This document shows positions 26,435 through 35,273 of a stretch of 45,064 bases of DNA, piece after piece. The position numbers and the translations under genes were made by a program. This DNA comes from Ulvibacterium sp. (GTDB lineage: Bacteria > Bacteroidota > Bacteroidia > Flavobacteriales > Flavobacteriaceae). How positions within the stretch are numbered: position 1 is the stretch's first letter; every line of letters begins with the position of its first letter. The stretch spans positions 1 to 45,064 of the forward strand of contig NZ_JANQOO010000033.1 in the NCBI RefSeq assembly GCF_028285715.1. Reading direction: 5' to 3'. The notes below the pieces were generated by a model that was not told where the DNA came from, ran no database searches, and worked only from the letters and a program-made list of their open reading frames with translations.

Positions 26435-27544
26435 TTAGGAATTAAAAAAGTTATTGACCTTGTTAAAAACCACTACCATATCCTCGTCATTGCCGTCCAT
26501 GGGATCATGGTTTAACGAAAAAGGGATTTCATGTGTATAGTCACGTTCAAAATCGAGCACATCTACCTTAATTCCTAAATTACCTTCCTGACCCCCCATT
26601 GTTCGCACTACGGCATCCGCCGGAATGACATCATCCTTTTTTAGGGCGATGACATATAAGTAATCGCAATGTGCTTTGATATGTGCCTCCCTAAATCCCC
26701 GCATATGATTATATTGGTAAAATGAACGTAAGACCATTTCATCCATTCTCTGGTGTTCAGAGGATAGGATGATATCATTGACCTCCCCACCTTTAAAATA
26801 ATCCCGTAGCTTATCCTCCGCACTACTATCCAAAATAAATTTTGAAATGGGTGCTGCACTATCCAAGGTACTCCCACTGCAAAATAAACAGACTTTGGTG
26901 TGCGTAAAATATCCCTGGTAGTTGGTGAACTTTAGCATTTGTGCCAAGTAACCCCCTATGGAGTAGGCGAAGATATTAAAGGTAAAATCCTTGTGAATGA
27001 ATGAATGTTGGCCATCTTTGCAGGTCTCAATAAATCGAATCACATCGTTATAGGTTCGTATTCCCGAGTCCATAAATCGCTGAGGCCTTTCAGCAATTCT
27101 TTCACTAAGTGACGCATTGTACGGTGAAGAAGTATGGATACCGGGATTTGTTCTCTTCCTAATTCTGCTGAGTACCTCCATATTTTCTCGGTCCTTCCAT
27201 TGGCGTGGAACACGTTGCATATGGAAGGCGATGGGAAATAGAACCACGGAACTCCCGGTACCCTCACTAATCATCTCTGCCCAAGGTAGATATTTCTTCC
27301 AACTCTTTTCGTTTAGTCCATGAAAAAGGAAAATTACTTTTTTGGCAATTAGCGTTTCCTTTGGGCTAACTATAGAATAATAAAACAAATTGTTCTCTGC
27401 AATTGCCATATCCTGAAACTCAACATCACCTTCGTTGGCAAATGATGCCTTGATCGACCCTTTTGAAGGAGTCGATTCAAATTGGAATCGTTTTATTTCG
27501 ATTTCATTATTAATCGGACGTATTTTTCGAATTGCTGGTGACAC
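26435..27544 (-). CDS. DUF6051-like alpha/beta hydrolase
   Basis: A 369-residue cytoplasmic protein with an alpha/beta-hydrolase core. The oxyanion strand VIFLFHGLNEKSW is near residue 90, and the nucleophile elbow AYSIGG near residue 190 has Ala in place of the first Gly. DDVIPADAV near 310 could supply the acid and HEIPF/NHDPMD near 340-350 the histidine. The pattern matches proteins annotated DUF6051, from memory. The GTG start directly follows the stop of the HdeD gene (TAAGTG), so it is translationally coupled to it. Substrate unknown; company with Cls suggests lipid or ester turnover. Confidence 0.7.
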   Translation of the reverse strand: MSPAIRKIRPINNEIEIKRFQFESTPSKGSIKASFANEGDVEFQDMAIAENNLFYYSIVSPKETLIAKKVIFLFHGLNEKSWKKYLPWAEMISEGTGSSVVLFPIAFHMQRVPRQWKDRENMEVLSRIRKRTNPGIHTSSPYNASLSERIAERPQRFMDSGIRTYNDVIRFIETCKDGQHSFIHKDFTFNIFAYSIGGYLAQMLKFTNYQGYFTHTKVCLFCSGSTLDSAAPISKFILDSSAEDKLRDYFKGGEVNDIILSSEHQRMDEMVLRSFYQYNHMRGFREAHIKAHCDYLYVIALKKDDVIPADAVVRTMGGQEGNLGIKVDVLDFERDYTHEIPFSLNHDPMDGNDEDMVVVFNKVNNFFNS

Positions 27545-28111
27545 TTAAGTTGTTTTTTTAAGCTTCTTCAATTTGGTTGAAAAATAAATCCAGAATATCC
27601 CAATGGTCATTAATGCCAATGCTGTCCAGACCACGATTGTAAAACCTGCGAAAAGTGGATTCCATAAAAGTAAGAACGAAAATATTAACCCTAGGACTCC
27701 AAATACCATTAAGTTGCCCCAATCCAAAATTCCAATACTCTTGAGGTCTATCGAAATTCCTATAGCTCCCAAGGATCTAAAAAATACTAGGAATCCAACA
27801 TAAATGGGCAGGGTCAGTGCCGAGATATCTGGACGAACTATTAATAATGCGCCTATGCCCACGGATAAAATGCCAAATACAAGGGACCAGCCCCAATTTC
27901 TTATTTGGTCACGATTGGAAACCGCAAATACGACCTCAAAGATACCCGATATCAGAAAAGATATGCTGAAAAGTACTATGAGTGCAAGATATGATTCTAA
28001 GGGCATTACCATGGTGTAAACACCCAAGGCTAAAAATAGTACACCTACCATAAAGGGTATATACCATTGTTTAACCGCTTTTTCTGTTGAAGTTAATAGT
28101 TCTGCATTCAT
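27545..28111 (-). CDS. HdeD/DUF308-family membrane protein
   Basis: A 188-residue inner membrane protein with six hydrophobic segments arranged as three similar pairs, as in the HdeD acid-resistance family: WYIPFMVGVLFLALGVYTM, then GWSLVFGILSVGIGALLIV and LMVFGVLGLIFSFLLL. I use ATG 28111 because the longer frame (to 28174) begins only with TTG and adds a basic tail not typical of the family. It lies 93 bases behind the universal stress protein gene and is followed without gap by the hydrolase gene. Its role here, stress or acid protection, is inferred from the family. Confidence 0.8.
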   Translation of the reverse strand: MNAELLTSTEKAVKQWYIPFMVGVLFLALGVYTMVMPLESYLALIVLFSISFLISGIFEVVFAVSNRDQIRNWGWSLVFGILSVGIGALLIVRPDISALTLPIYVGFLVFFRSLGAIGISIDLKSIGILDWGNLMVFGVLGLIFSFLLLWNPLFAGFTIVVWTALALMTIGIFWIYFSTKLKKLKKTT

Positions 28112-28204
28112 GTCATTTATATTTATTGTGGTTTTGCCTACTCTATAAAGTTTTCGGCTTCTCTTTTTTTTCAAAATAAAATTTGCTAGTTCACAGAATA
28201 CCGA

Positions 28205-29032
28205 CTATCTCGCATAGGCGTCCTTGGCATAGGTCAAAACGGGTATATCCGTGTGATCCATAATGCGTTCGGCACTTAAATGGGAATCAAATAAATCCAG
28301 TTTTCCATAGGAGCGTTGTATTTTAATGGCCACAAGGTCCACAGGATTATTCCTCATATGATAGAGTACCCCTTTTTCCATACTCTCATCATTAATAATT
28401 TCAAGCTCCGTATCCGTAAGGTTGTGGATTTTGCAAAATTCCTTCCATTGATCCATGGTTTCATGAGTAGATTGCCAAACATCCTTGGTATTAACATAAA
28501 GAACCTTCAGTTTTGCATTGTTGATTTCCTGAATCTTTCTAAGATTGCCGACGGCCGTTATCGGTGTATTATCGAAATCTGTGATGAACAGGATATTCTT
28601 TATATCATCAAAATTTGTTTCTTTTCTGGTACTTAAGACAGACCCAGTTGCATATCTCATAATGTCACGCGTAGTAGATCCGACCTGTTGGGGAACTTTA
28701 CTTGCCTTCCGACCGATTACGGTAAATAGTACTTCTCGTTCTTGTGAGGTGCTTATAATTAAAGGGGCCGGGCGGCCATCCTTAATGCTGATTTCAATAT
28801 CATTGGGATTTATTGACACTTCCTCAAGGGCTTTGTTAACTTCGGATTTCGCGTTGGCAAAAACAATTTCTTTCAAACGATCGGCTTCCTCGGTTTTGTA
28901 ATAGGGATAGTCTTCCAATCCTAGGGAATGTATTAATTTGAGATTCAAACCCAAATTAGTTGCCAATTGTTTGCCCAATTTTAAGGCGTTTACTGCTTCT
29001 TTTGAAAAATCGAATGGTACGGATACTTTCAT
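28205..29032 (-). CDS. Universal stress protein, two UspA domains
   Basis: A 275-residue cytoplasmic protein made of two UspA-type domains. The first (residues 1-140) starts with the strand KVSVPFDFSKEA and ends with the GSTTRDIMRYATGSVL nucleotide-binding segment. The second (about 147-275) starts NILFITDFDNTP and ends HLSAERIMDHTDIPVLTY with a less complete binding motif. Tandem UspA proteins are induced by oxygen limitation, starvation or nitrosative stress in many bacteria. It is first in a minus-strand run with hdeD, a hydrolase gene and cls, and has candidate operator site B about 115 bases upstream. Confidence 0.88.
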   Translation of the reverse strand: MKVSVPFDFSKEAVNALKLGKQLATNLGLNLKLIHSLGLEDYPYYKTEEADRLKEIVFANAKSEVNKALEEVSINPNDIEISIKDGRPAPLIISTSQEREVLFTVIGRKASKVPQQVGSTTRDIMRYATGSVLSTRKETNFDDIKNILFITDFDNTPITAVGNLRKIQEINNAKLKVLYVNTKDVWQSTHETMDQWKEFCKIHNLTDTELEIINDESMEKGVLYHMRNNPVDLVAIKIQRSYGKLDLFDSHLSAERIMDHTDIPVLTYAKDAYAR

Positions 29033-29144
29033 GATAAATGTTTTATCGTTATTGAATGGTCGTTGTGGTTTGAGTCCATCTGGTCTCGCCCACTTCTATT
29101 TTAATTCTATAATGCTAATGTAGGATAGTTTTCCCGCTTCCTAG

Positions 29145-29159
29145 TTAACCTATGGTAAA
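29145..29159 (-). promoter_or_regulatory. Candidate Crp/Fnr-type operator, site B
   Basis: TTAACCTATGGTAAAT (plus strand 29145-29160) differs from site A by one base in 16. Its centre is 29152. A -7-like box, TACATTAG on the minus strand (29122-29115; 7 of 8 including the free positions), starts 30 bases downstream of the centre toward the universal stress protein gene, matching the spacing at sites A, C and D. Confidence 0.6.
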
Positions 29160-29220
29160 TAATGCCTATGGCTTCTAAAAGAAAACCCCTTCATTATTTG
29201 GTTAGTTCACTTTCAATGAT

Positions 29221-30025
29221 TTATGTGAACAATTCTAATTGAAGGTATTTAAAGGCAGAAACAATTCCAAGAAGGATGTCCAAGACCTTCACTCTAAGAA
29301 GCGTCAGTACATTGATTGCAAAATTATCGCTCGTTCCTAAGATTTGGAGATTTCGTCCATGACCATCCGCATATATGGTGAAAGCCTTTCTTTTGATTAT
29401 GTCGCGAATGCTGCTTCGAATACTATCGAATCGCTCATTGGAAATGTCTTCTGCGGTCTCAATATTTTGATGGAATGCAACTTTGAAACTTGCAGCAACA
29501 GGTGGGGACAGATGCCTCTTAAGTGGAAAGCACCCTCCATATTCTACCATGGATTCCAAGGAAAAATGCCCGGTGACCAAAATGTTTTTTCCCTTGATGT
29601 CTTCATCAGATTTTCTAATTCGATTAAAAAATCCCTTTCTGTACCATACTTGCACTCAGCGGTGGCGGCCGTAGGTTTTTTATGGGAATAGTTCTACCAA
29701 CGGGTATTGATGTATACTAAAATTAAATAACCATTGATTTCAATAAGGTCCGGTCCAGGAAATCCTTTTTCCAATGGTCCATTTAACATTTTGAAAGCCC
29801 ATGCTTTTAATGAGTCTTTCCAACTTCCTCACACTATTTTGTCCTTCTTTCCCAGAATTGACCCAATCTCTGTCCCCGGGCACTAAAATGACTTCCAAAT
29901 TTACAATTTGCGGAAATGGTCTTAGGAGGGCATCAAGTCTGAGGGAATCTTTTGCTGAGTTACCATTTGAGAACCGCCTATCGATGAGGCCCCCATGAAC
30001 ACTACCGTATATTTATCCTTTGCGG
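29221..30025 (-). pseudogene. Decayed metallophosphoesterase
   Basis: On the minus strand the pieces of a calcineurin-like phosphoesterase follow in order. KDKYTVVFMG is near 30020. LRLDALLRPFPQ leads to VPGDRDW (signature GD/GNHDW; 29863-29880) and NSGKEGQNSVRKLERL. After a frame change comes GPDLIEINGYLILVYINTRW, after another AECKYGTERDFLIELENLM, and then ILVTGH (TGH, 29566-29577) with VEYGGCFPLKRH. A degraded GHGRNLQ stands where GHEH is expected. At least three frameshifts and stops make it non-functional. The intact relatives in Bacteroidetes are often fused to a C-terminal outer membrane barrel, which is missing here. It lies behind the TolC/ABC operon in the same direction. Confidence 0.8.
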
Positions 30026-30213
30026 GAAGTAGGTAGTTCTAGAAAACATCTTTGAACCCAAAATCGTCAGCTATGTCCACTGCATTTCCATGGGGGAAGA
30101 CCTAGTGTTTGGGGGTGGGAAGTCCTAGGCATTTAGACGAGCCAAAACTGTCATGTCCAATAGGTGAGGTAGGATACTAAATTTCTCAGCAAGTTTCATA
30201 ATCCCAAATTGTT

Positions 30214-31437
30214 TCATTTAACTATTGTGCTTGATTCAGGGTTCCTAAATTTTTTTGAACTCCCATATTTCCTGGCCTTGAACCTAATTCGAAGTACTGT
30301 CAATATGAAATAGAACAAAGAAAGCACCCATAATTTTGCCCATTCCAATTTGATTTCCTCAAACGACGCTCCCATTTGTGTCAGTTTGATCATTCCCCTA
30401 GTACCTGAAGTGGAAGGCAAGAGTTCTGATAGGTACTTATATGACAATACAAAGCCTTCATAAGGATAAGTCAATCCGGTTAATACCAGCGAGGGAATTA
30501 CCAGAACCGAAAGGAACAAAATGGCGTCTTCACTTCTTTTAAAAAATGTACTGATAAAGATTCCCAAAAACACCAAAGAGATGATGTAGGGTAAATTGAA
30601 AATATAGACGGCACCTAGGGAAGCACGCATTGGGAAGGAAAAATAACTGAAAATCAATCCATACTGGATGGGAAAAATAACAAGAAAAATAACAAGGTAA
30701 AGACATGCCCTACCGAATAGAATCGGCATCGATCCGCCAGGTTTGATTACATGTTGCTCAATGGCCGTAATCCACTTGATATTGCTGTCCCCCCCCAATA
30801 TGCCTATGGCCAATAGAATAATGAGCTGCAACGCCAATGAAGCAATTGTGGGAACCAAATAAATGCCGTAACCAGCTGAAGGGTTAAATAGGGAAGTGGA
30901 AATTAACGATATAGGCGAAACTGCTGCCACACTGTCACCAGAAGCTATTGCCCTTTTGACTTTTATACCTCCATTATAGTACCCCTGAGCGGTGACGACT
31001 GCTCCCTGGACAGCTCTGTAAAGAACGAAATTGGAGGCATCCGAATAAATCGATACTATGGTCTGCCTGTTGGTAAGAAGATCTTTTTCAAAGTTCTTGG
31101 GAACCACCAATAGCCCATAGACCTTATTTGCATAAAAATCAGGCTTGGCATCTTCCAAGGTCGTAAATCCTCTAATGATCTTTGCACTTTGGTTAAGTTC
31201 TACCATATTGATAAATTCCCTGCTTGACCGAGAGTTATCCTGATCGATGATAGCAATGGGGACATCATGAACCACTTCTTCCCCATAAATCAATGAATAC
31301 CCAACCAAAAGTAAAAGCCCCATTGAAACAAAGACGGACACAACGGTCCTATCAGAAGAAATAGCTTTCCATTCATTTTTGAAGGCCTGTGTGAATAGGG
31401 TCTTAAAGTTTTGGATATGTTGTTTATCCTGTCTCAT
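30214..31437 (-). CDS. ABC-2 type transporter permease (second)
   Basis: A 407-residue inner membrane protein of the ABC-2/YhhJ-YbhR type. It has one N-terminal membrane helix (about 28-48), a large extracytoplasmic domain (VPIAIIDQDNSRSSREF near 76-92), then five or six helices from about residue 195. It begins one base after the preceding permease gene ends, so the two are translationally linked and probably form a heterodimer. The operon has no ATPase gene, unlike most ABC exporters. Exported substrate unknown; drugs, lipids or surface molecules are possible. Confidence 0.85.
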   Translation of the reverse strand: MRQDKQHIQNFKTLFTQAFKNEWKAISSDRTVVSVFVSMGLLLLVGYSLIYGEEVVHDVPIAIIDQDNSRSSREFINMVELNQSAKIIRGFTTLEDAKPDFYANKVYGLLVVPKNFEKDLLTNRQTIVSIYSDASNFVLYRAVQGAVVTAQGYYNGGIKVKRAIASGDSVAAVSPISLISTSLFNPSAGYGIYLVPTIASLALQLIILLAIGILGGDSNIKWITAIEQHVIKPGGSMPILFGRACLYLVIFLVIFPIQYGLIFSYFSFPMRASLGAVYIFNLPYIISLVFLGIFISTFFKRSEDAILFLSVLVIPSLVLTGLTYPYEGFVLSYKYLSELLPSTSGTRGMIKLTQMGASFEEIKLEWAKLWVLSLFYFILTVLRIRFKARKYGSSKKFRNPESSTIVK

Positions 31438-31438
31438 A

Positions 31439-32608
31439 TCATTCTTTGATGGGGTATCCTCCCTGGATTAAACGTTTACGATATATGGGCTTTCCAAAGG
31501 TAATAGGTACAATAATCATGATAAGTAATATTCCTATTTCGGGGAGCACATAAAATGAAGGTGTGCCCCTAACGGTTAAATCCTTGAATATTCCGAGGAA
31601 TTGTGTAAAAGGAAATATTTGGCCCGCCCACTGAAAAAAGGGCAGCATACTCATTAACGGAAATGAAAATCCGGACATGGTCAGTGATAGAGCCGCTATG
31701 GCGTTTCCCATAGTCATTGCTGAACGTATATCTGGTAAAGCCACAGCTAAGAAGAACGCATAGGCTTGTCCAGAAAGAATAAAGAGCAACAAAGTCAACA
31801 ACAACATTGGTCTGCTTCCATTTATGGGCAGTTCCAAAAAAGTTGCCATGCTATGAAACATTACAAGGCCAAGTAAAAAGAACCATATGGTATAAGGAGC
31901 CAATTTTCCAAAGATGATACTTGGTATATGGTTTTTACCCATTTCCATGAGCTGAGCTCCCCGTTGATACTTTAAATCTTGCCCAATGACATAAATACTG
32001 GTCAAGAGCACGAATATTTGAAGAAATACAGGCAGGAATGCAGATAAGAAGTAATATCTATAGTTTAGGAATGGATTTGAAATGATATGTGAATCCAATC
32101 GTACCGGTTCCAACGCAACCTCCAAACGCTGCGGGTTTCCCCCATTGTTGAGTCTAACCAAAGACTGGACCTTTAAGGAAAGTGCATTGACCGCCTTTCG
32201 CACGGCACTACTTTCCAACCCCCCCGGTACTAGAAGGTTTTGATTGAATTCGTTCAGGACAACGGGTTTTCTTCCCAACATTAAATCTCTATCAAAATAT
32301 TTTGGAACCATGACCAGGCCATATACCTCAGTCTTTCTGATAAGAGACTCTGCCTCTTCCATGGAAGCTACTTTATGGGCGATATGAAGTTGTGGAGTAG
32401 CCTCCAGATATTGGAGCAATAATCTCGAACTGGCGGAATTATCATAATCTACTACCGCGATGGGAATATCCCTTACTACCCCTGTATCCATAAACCCTTT
32501 AAAGAAAAAAGACATTACGAACGGCAAAGCCACCGTAAAGATTATTAGGGTCCTGTTGCCCAGGGTGTCCGCCACTTCATTTTTGAATATGTTGGTAAAG
32601 CCGCTCAT
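31439..32608 (-). CDS. ABC-2 type transporter permease (first)
   Basis: A 389-residue inner membrane permease of the same layout as its neighbour: an N-terminal helix (about 20-37), an extracytoplasmic region (PIAVVDYDNSASSRLL near 46-61) and a C-terminal bundle of about five helices. The two permeases are clearly homologous to each other. It starts five bases behind the membrane-fusion protein gene. With that protein and the TolC homologue it would form a tripartite exporter spanning both membranes. Confidence 0.85.
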   Translation of the reverse strand: MSGFTNIFKNEVADTLGNRTLIIFTVALPFVMSFFFKGFMDTGVVRDIPIAVVDYDNSASSRLLLQYLEATPQLHIAHKVASMEEAESLIRKTEVYGLVMVPKYFDRDLMLGRKPVVLNEFNQNLLVPGGLESSAVRKAVNALSLKVQSLVRLNNGGNPQRLEVALEPVRLDSHIISNPFLNYRYYFLSAFLPVFLQIFVLLTSIYVIGQDLKYQRGAQLMEMGKNHIPSIIFGKLAPYTIWFFLLGLVMFHSMATFLELPINGSRPMLLLTLLLFILSGQAYAFFLAVALPDIRSAMTMGNAIAALSLTMSGFSFPLMSMLPFFQWAGQIFPFTQFLGIFKDLTVRGTPSFYVLPEIGILLIMIIVPITFGKPIYRKRLIQGGYPIKE

Positions 32609-32613
32609 TTGAA

Positions 32614-33606
32614 TCAGTTGGCAAATTGTTTTCCGTCAACTAAAACGCTCATCCCAGGTCGTAGGCCATGTTCATCTTCCAATGGTTGGGCTTTTATTTC
32701 AAAAGTCCTAACATCGAATTCACCTGTGGTTTTCGTAGCATTCCAGGTAGCAAAATCACCAAGGGCAGAGATATAGTAAATTTTAAAAGTGAGTTTCTTA
32801 TTGCCTAAAGCCGGGACAGTAGCCGTAAATTCCTCTCCTTTCTTGAATTTGTGCAATAGGGTTTCCTTAATATTAAGAACGGCATGGGCATCCTGTAAAT
32901 CCACTAGATGTACAACAGGAAAACCAGCACCTATCAACTCTCCTTCTTCGGGTAGGAATTCCAATACTTCGCCATCAATATTCGAGACTATTTTACGCTC
33001 ACCTTGATAGACCAGAACCTCTTCCCACGCACTTTTTGCCCTTGCTTCATTGGCGCGGGCAGCAGCCAAATCTTCGCTCCGAGTGGCTTTGGTCGAAATA
33101 ATGTAACGGTTATGAGCCACTTGTTCATCTCTCAATGCTGCTTCCTTTTTAGCAAATATTTCATCGCGCTGTTGTTCAGAAACTACTCCGTCCTTATAAA
33201 GAGTTTCGATACGTTTGTAGGTCTTCAGCATTACCTCGGATGCCGCCTTGGCTTTTTCATATACGCTCTTTGCCGTATTGATTTCTTCATCTCTAGCCCC
33301 TTTTAATGCTTTGCTCTTAAGTGCCATTGCAGCATCCCTCGCAGCAGCTGCTTGCTGCTCTTTGGCATCAATTTCTGGGCTTTCCAAAGTAACCAGCAAT
33401 TGACCCCTTTGAACGGAAGTTCCTTCCTTTACTTCCAAGGTTTTGAGACGGGAAGGTATTTTTGCAGAAAGGTATACTTCTCGAGCTTCTACCCGTCCCT
33501 GATATACTTCTTCCTTAGGTTTTAGAAATACCCAGAGTACTGCCAAAAGTAAGGTCATAACAATCACTGAGATTATCACGGTTCTAGTCATATTAGATTT
33601 TTTCAT
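32614..33606 (-). CDS. HlyD/AcrA-type membrane fusion protein
   Basis: A 330-residue periplasmic adaptor with an N-terminal membrane anchor (residues 7-27). A first lipoyl half-motif follows (VYQGRVEAREVYLSAKIPSR, about 35-54), then a long coiled-coil hairpin (about 75-195), a second lipoyl half and a beta-barrel domain ending in GLRPGMSVLVDG. It links the inner membrane permeases to the TolC channel. It lies 10 bases behind the TolC gene and five bases before the first permease gene. Resembles E. coli YhiI/YbhG adaptors in size. Confidence 0.9.
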   Translation of the reverse strand: MKKSNMTRTVIISVIVMTLLLAVLWVFLKPKEEVYQGRVEAREVYLSAKIPSRLKTLEVKEGTSVQRGQLLVTLESPEIDAKEQQAAAARDAAMALKSKALKGARDEEINTAKSVYEKAKAASEVMLKTYKRIETLYKDGVVSEQQRDEIFAKKEAALRDEQVAHNRYIISTKATRSEDLAAARANEARAKSAWEEVLVYQGERKIVSNIDGEVLEFLPEEGELIGAGFPVVHLVDLQDAHAVLNIKETLLHKFKKGEEFTATVPALGNKKLTFKIYYISALGDFATWNATKTTGEFDVRTFEIKAQPLEDEHGLRPGMSVLVDGKQFAN

Positions 33607-33616
33607 GATGCTGATT

Positions 33617-34960
33617 TTAGTTTAAAAAATTATCGATCTGACCCATCCGAACCATCAGTTCACCTTTTGTGACACTGTAATCGTAGAGGTTCATTATTTT
33701 TTGAAAGCGTACTTGTGATAATAAGAGTGTTGCATCAACTACTTCCAGTGAGGTGCCCGTTCCTTCTTCAAACGCTCTTCTTCTCATGAACATTAATTCT
33801 TCTGCTAATTTCTGGTCGTTCTCAAGGCTTTGTGATAGCTCGTATTGCTTTTCCATGGAACGGTATAGTTTTTCCGTAAGAGTCATCAATCCCAATTCTG
33901 CCTGTGACTTTAAGGCTTCTACCTGTGATTTCATCTCTTTTGCCGCCTTGATTTTATGTTCTCGCTGGAAACCATCAAAAAGGTTCCATTGTAATCCGAG
34001 ACCTACGTACCAGTCGGTTTGGCCAATCGCAAAACTTTCATTGTAAAATCGATAGCTGCCCATAGCAGCCAGGGAGGGCAAATAGGCACTTTTTTCAGCC
34101 CTAATGTTAACTCCAGCAAGAACTTTGTTCTGTTCCAGAACATCCAAACCGAGACTTTGCGTTATCATGATTTCCTGAAATTCCTCTAATGTTGGCAGTT
34201 CTTCAGGAATATGAAATGTTGAAGAAAGATTCTCAATGGCGATATTGCCTATGAGGTTTTGGAGAGCTGTTTTTGCTAGATTATAATCTTTTTCTGCAGC
34301 TACTACCTCACGATTGGCATTGGAGTAGGCCACTTTTGCATTCAATATCTCGACCTCTGGTATCATACCATTTTCAAAAAACTTATCAGCCCTGTCTTTA
34401 TGCAAGGTTACAGTGTTTAGTACCTCTTTACGAAGGATTAAGAGTTCTTGGGCCAATTTCGTCCGATAATAGGAGTTTATAAGTTCGATCATCAAATCAC
34501 GTTCTTTGATATCTTGCTGCTTCGCTCCGATTTCAAGTCTGATGCCCGAGGCTTTGTTGGCAGCATTGATTTTGCCACCTGTGTAGAGTGGCCATCGGAA
34601 TCTTGCGCTTGCAAATGCGAAGTCCTTTCCTTGTAACACCCTCCTCCAATTCCCCAACGCATTAGGGTCAGGGACGTTCAATAATCCCGCGAGTAAGTCC
34701 CGTTCATTATTAAGGTCAACACTAATGTCGTCTTGAAGATGTAAGTAATTGCCCAAGATACTCAAACTGGGATAGTACAATCCTTCATTGACTTTTTTTT
34801 CCTCCCGTAACCTATTAACTTCAATGACAGAAGCATTATATTCCCCGTTGTTCTGCAATAACAATTTCTTGGCAGTGGTAAGGGTAAGTTCTTGGGCCGA
34901 CAGTATTAAGGGTAAAAACATCAGCAGTAGTAGGACCAATTTTGATATTTGACGTTTCAT
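33617..34960 (-). CDS. TolC-family outer membrane efflux protein
   Basis: A 447-residue outer membrane factor with a signal peptide (…LPLILSAQ, residues 1-22) and the repeated helical-hairpin and strand layout of TolC. Each half ends in an aromatic barrel strand (FRWPLYTGGKINAANKAS and LQWNLFDGFQREHKIKAA), each the typical W-P/NL-x-GG/F pattern. It is the first gene of the exporter operon. A candidate operator (site C) with a -7-like box is about 105 bases upstream, on the side shared with the divergent nrfHA genes. Confidence 0.9.
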   Translation of the reverse strand: MKRQISKLVLLLLMFLPLILSAQELTLTTAKKLLLQNNGEYNASVIEVNRLREEKKVNEGLYYPSLSILGNYLHLQDDISVDLNNERDLLAGLLNVPDPNALGNWRRVLQGKDFAFASARFRWPLYTGGKINAANKASGIRLEIGAKQQDIKERDLMIELINSYYRTKLAQELLILRKEVLNTVTLHKDRADKFFENGMIPEVEILNAKVAYSNANREVVAAEKDYNLAKTALQNLIGNIAIENLSSTFHIPEELPTLEEFQEIMITQSLGLDVLEQNKVLAGVNIRAEKSAYLPSLAAMGSYRFYNESFAIGQTDWYVGLGLQWNLFDGFQREHKIKAAKEMKSQVEALKSQAELGLMTLTEKLYRSMEKQYELSQSLENDQKLAEELMFMRRRAFEEGTGTSLEVVDATLLLSQVRFQKIMNLYDYSVTKGELMVRMGQIDNFLN

Positions 34961-35059
34961 ATGGTTGTATTTTCATGATTTCCTTGGAGGGAAACCAAGG
35001 TTGATTTACACTTTGGAGGTTAATCCGAGTGCAAGGTATAATAAGCTCATGGAGAGAAA

Positions 35060-35074
35060 TTTACCCTAGGATAA
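35060..35074 (-). promoter_or_regulatory. Candidate Crp/Fnr-type operator, site C
   Basis: TTTACCCTAGGATAAA (plus strand 35060-35075), centred on 35067. Read on the minus strand it is TTATCCTAGGGTAAAT and shares the exact 12-mer CCTAGGGTAAAT with site A. A -7-like sequence TACCTTGC (minus strand 35038-35031) starts 29 bases from the centre toward the TolC operon. Toward nrfH, TAAAATTG (35094-35101) starts 27 bases away, so the site could also act on the nrf side. Confidence 0.6.
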
Positions 35075-35099
35075 AAAGTATTAATCCTTATGTTAAAAT

Positions 35100-35112
35100 T
35101 GGGTATTACCCA
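35100..35112. promoter_or_regulatory. Perfect short palindrome between tolC and nrfH
   Basis: TGGGTATTACCCA has 6-bp perfect arms around one base, 45 bases from the centre of site C in the divergent tolC/nrfH promoter region. It could be a second operator for either operon. Its half TACCCA resembles the TTTACCC half of sites C and F. No regulator is known. Confidence 0.35.
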
Positions 35113-35273
35113 TGAATTGCAGGAATCATATCAATATTCCTTGGGCCTTGTGTAACTTCATTTTTTTGAATCTCTTAAGGGTTAAAAAATACCTCTGGTA
35201 TCAATTACCTTTTTTTAATCATCCATTCCATTAACATTTCTTAACAATTCGCTATCTTTAAGGGGAACAGAAC

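Noticed and set aside
29221-29655. Separate 144-codon gene on the minus strand
   Set aside because: It is the largest surviving piece of the metallophosphoesterase pseudogene, continued upstream in other frames.
35253-35260. -7-like TATCTTTA just before nrfH
   Set aside because: Last base mismatched and the leader would be only about seven bases; not enough to call a promoter.
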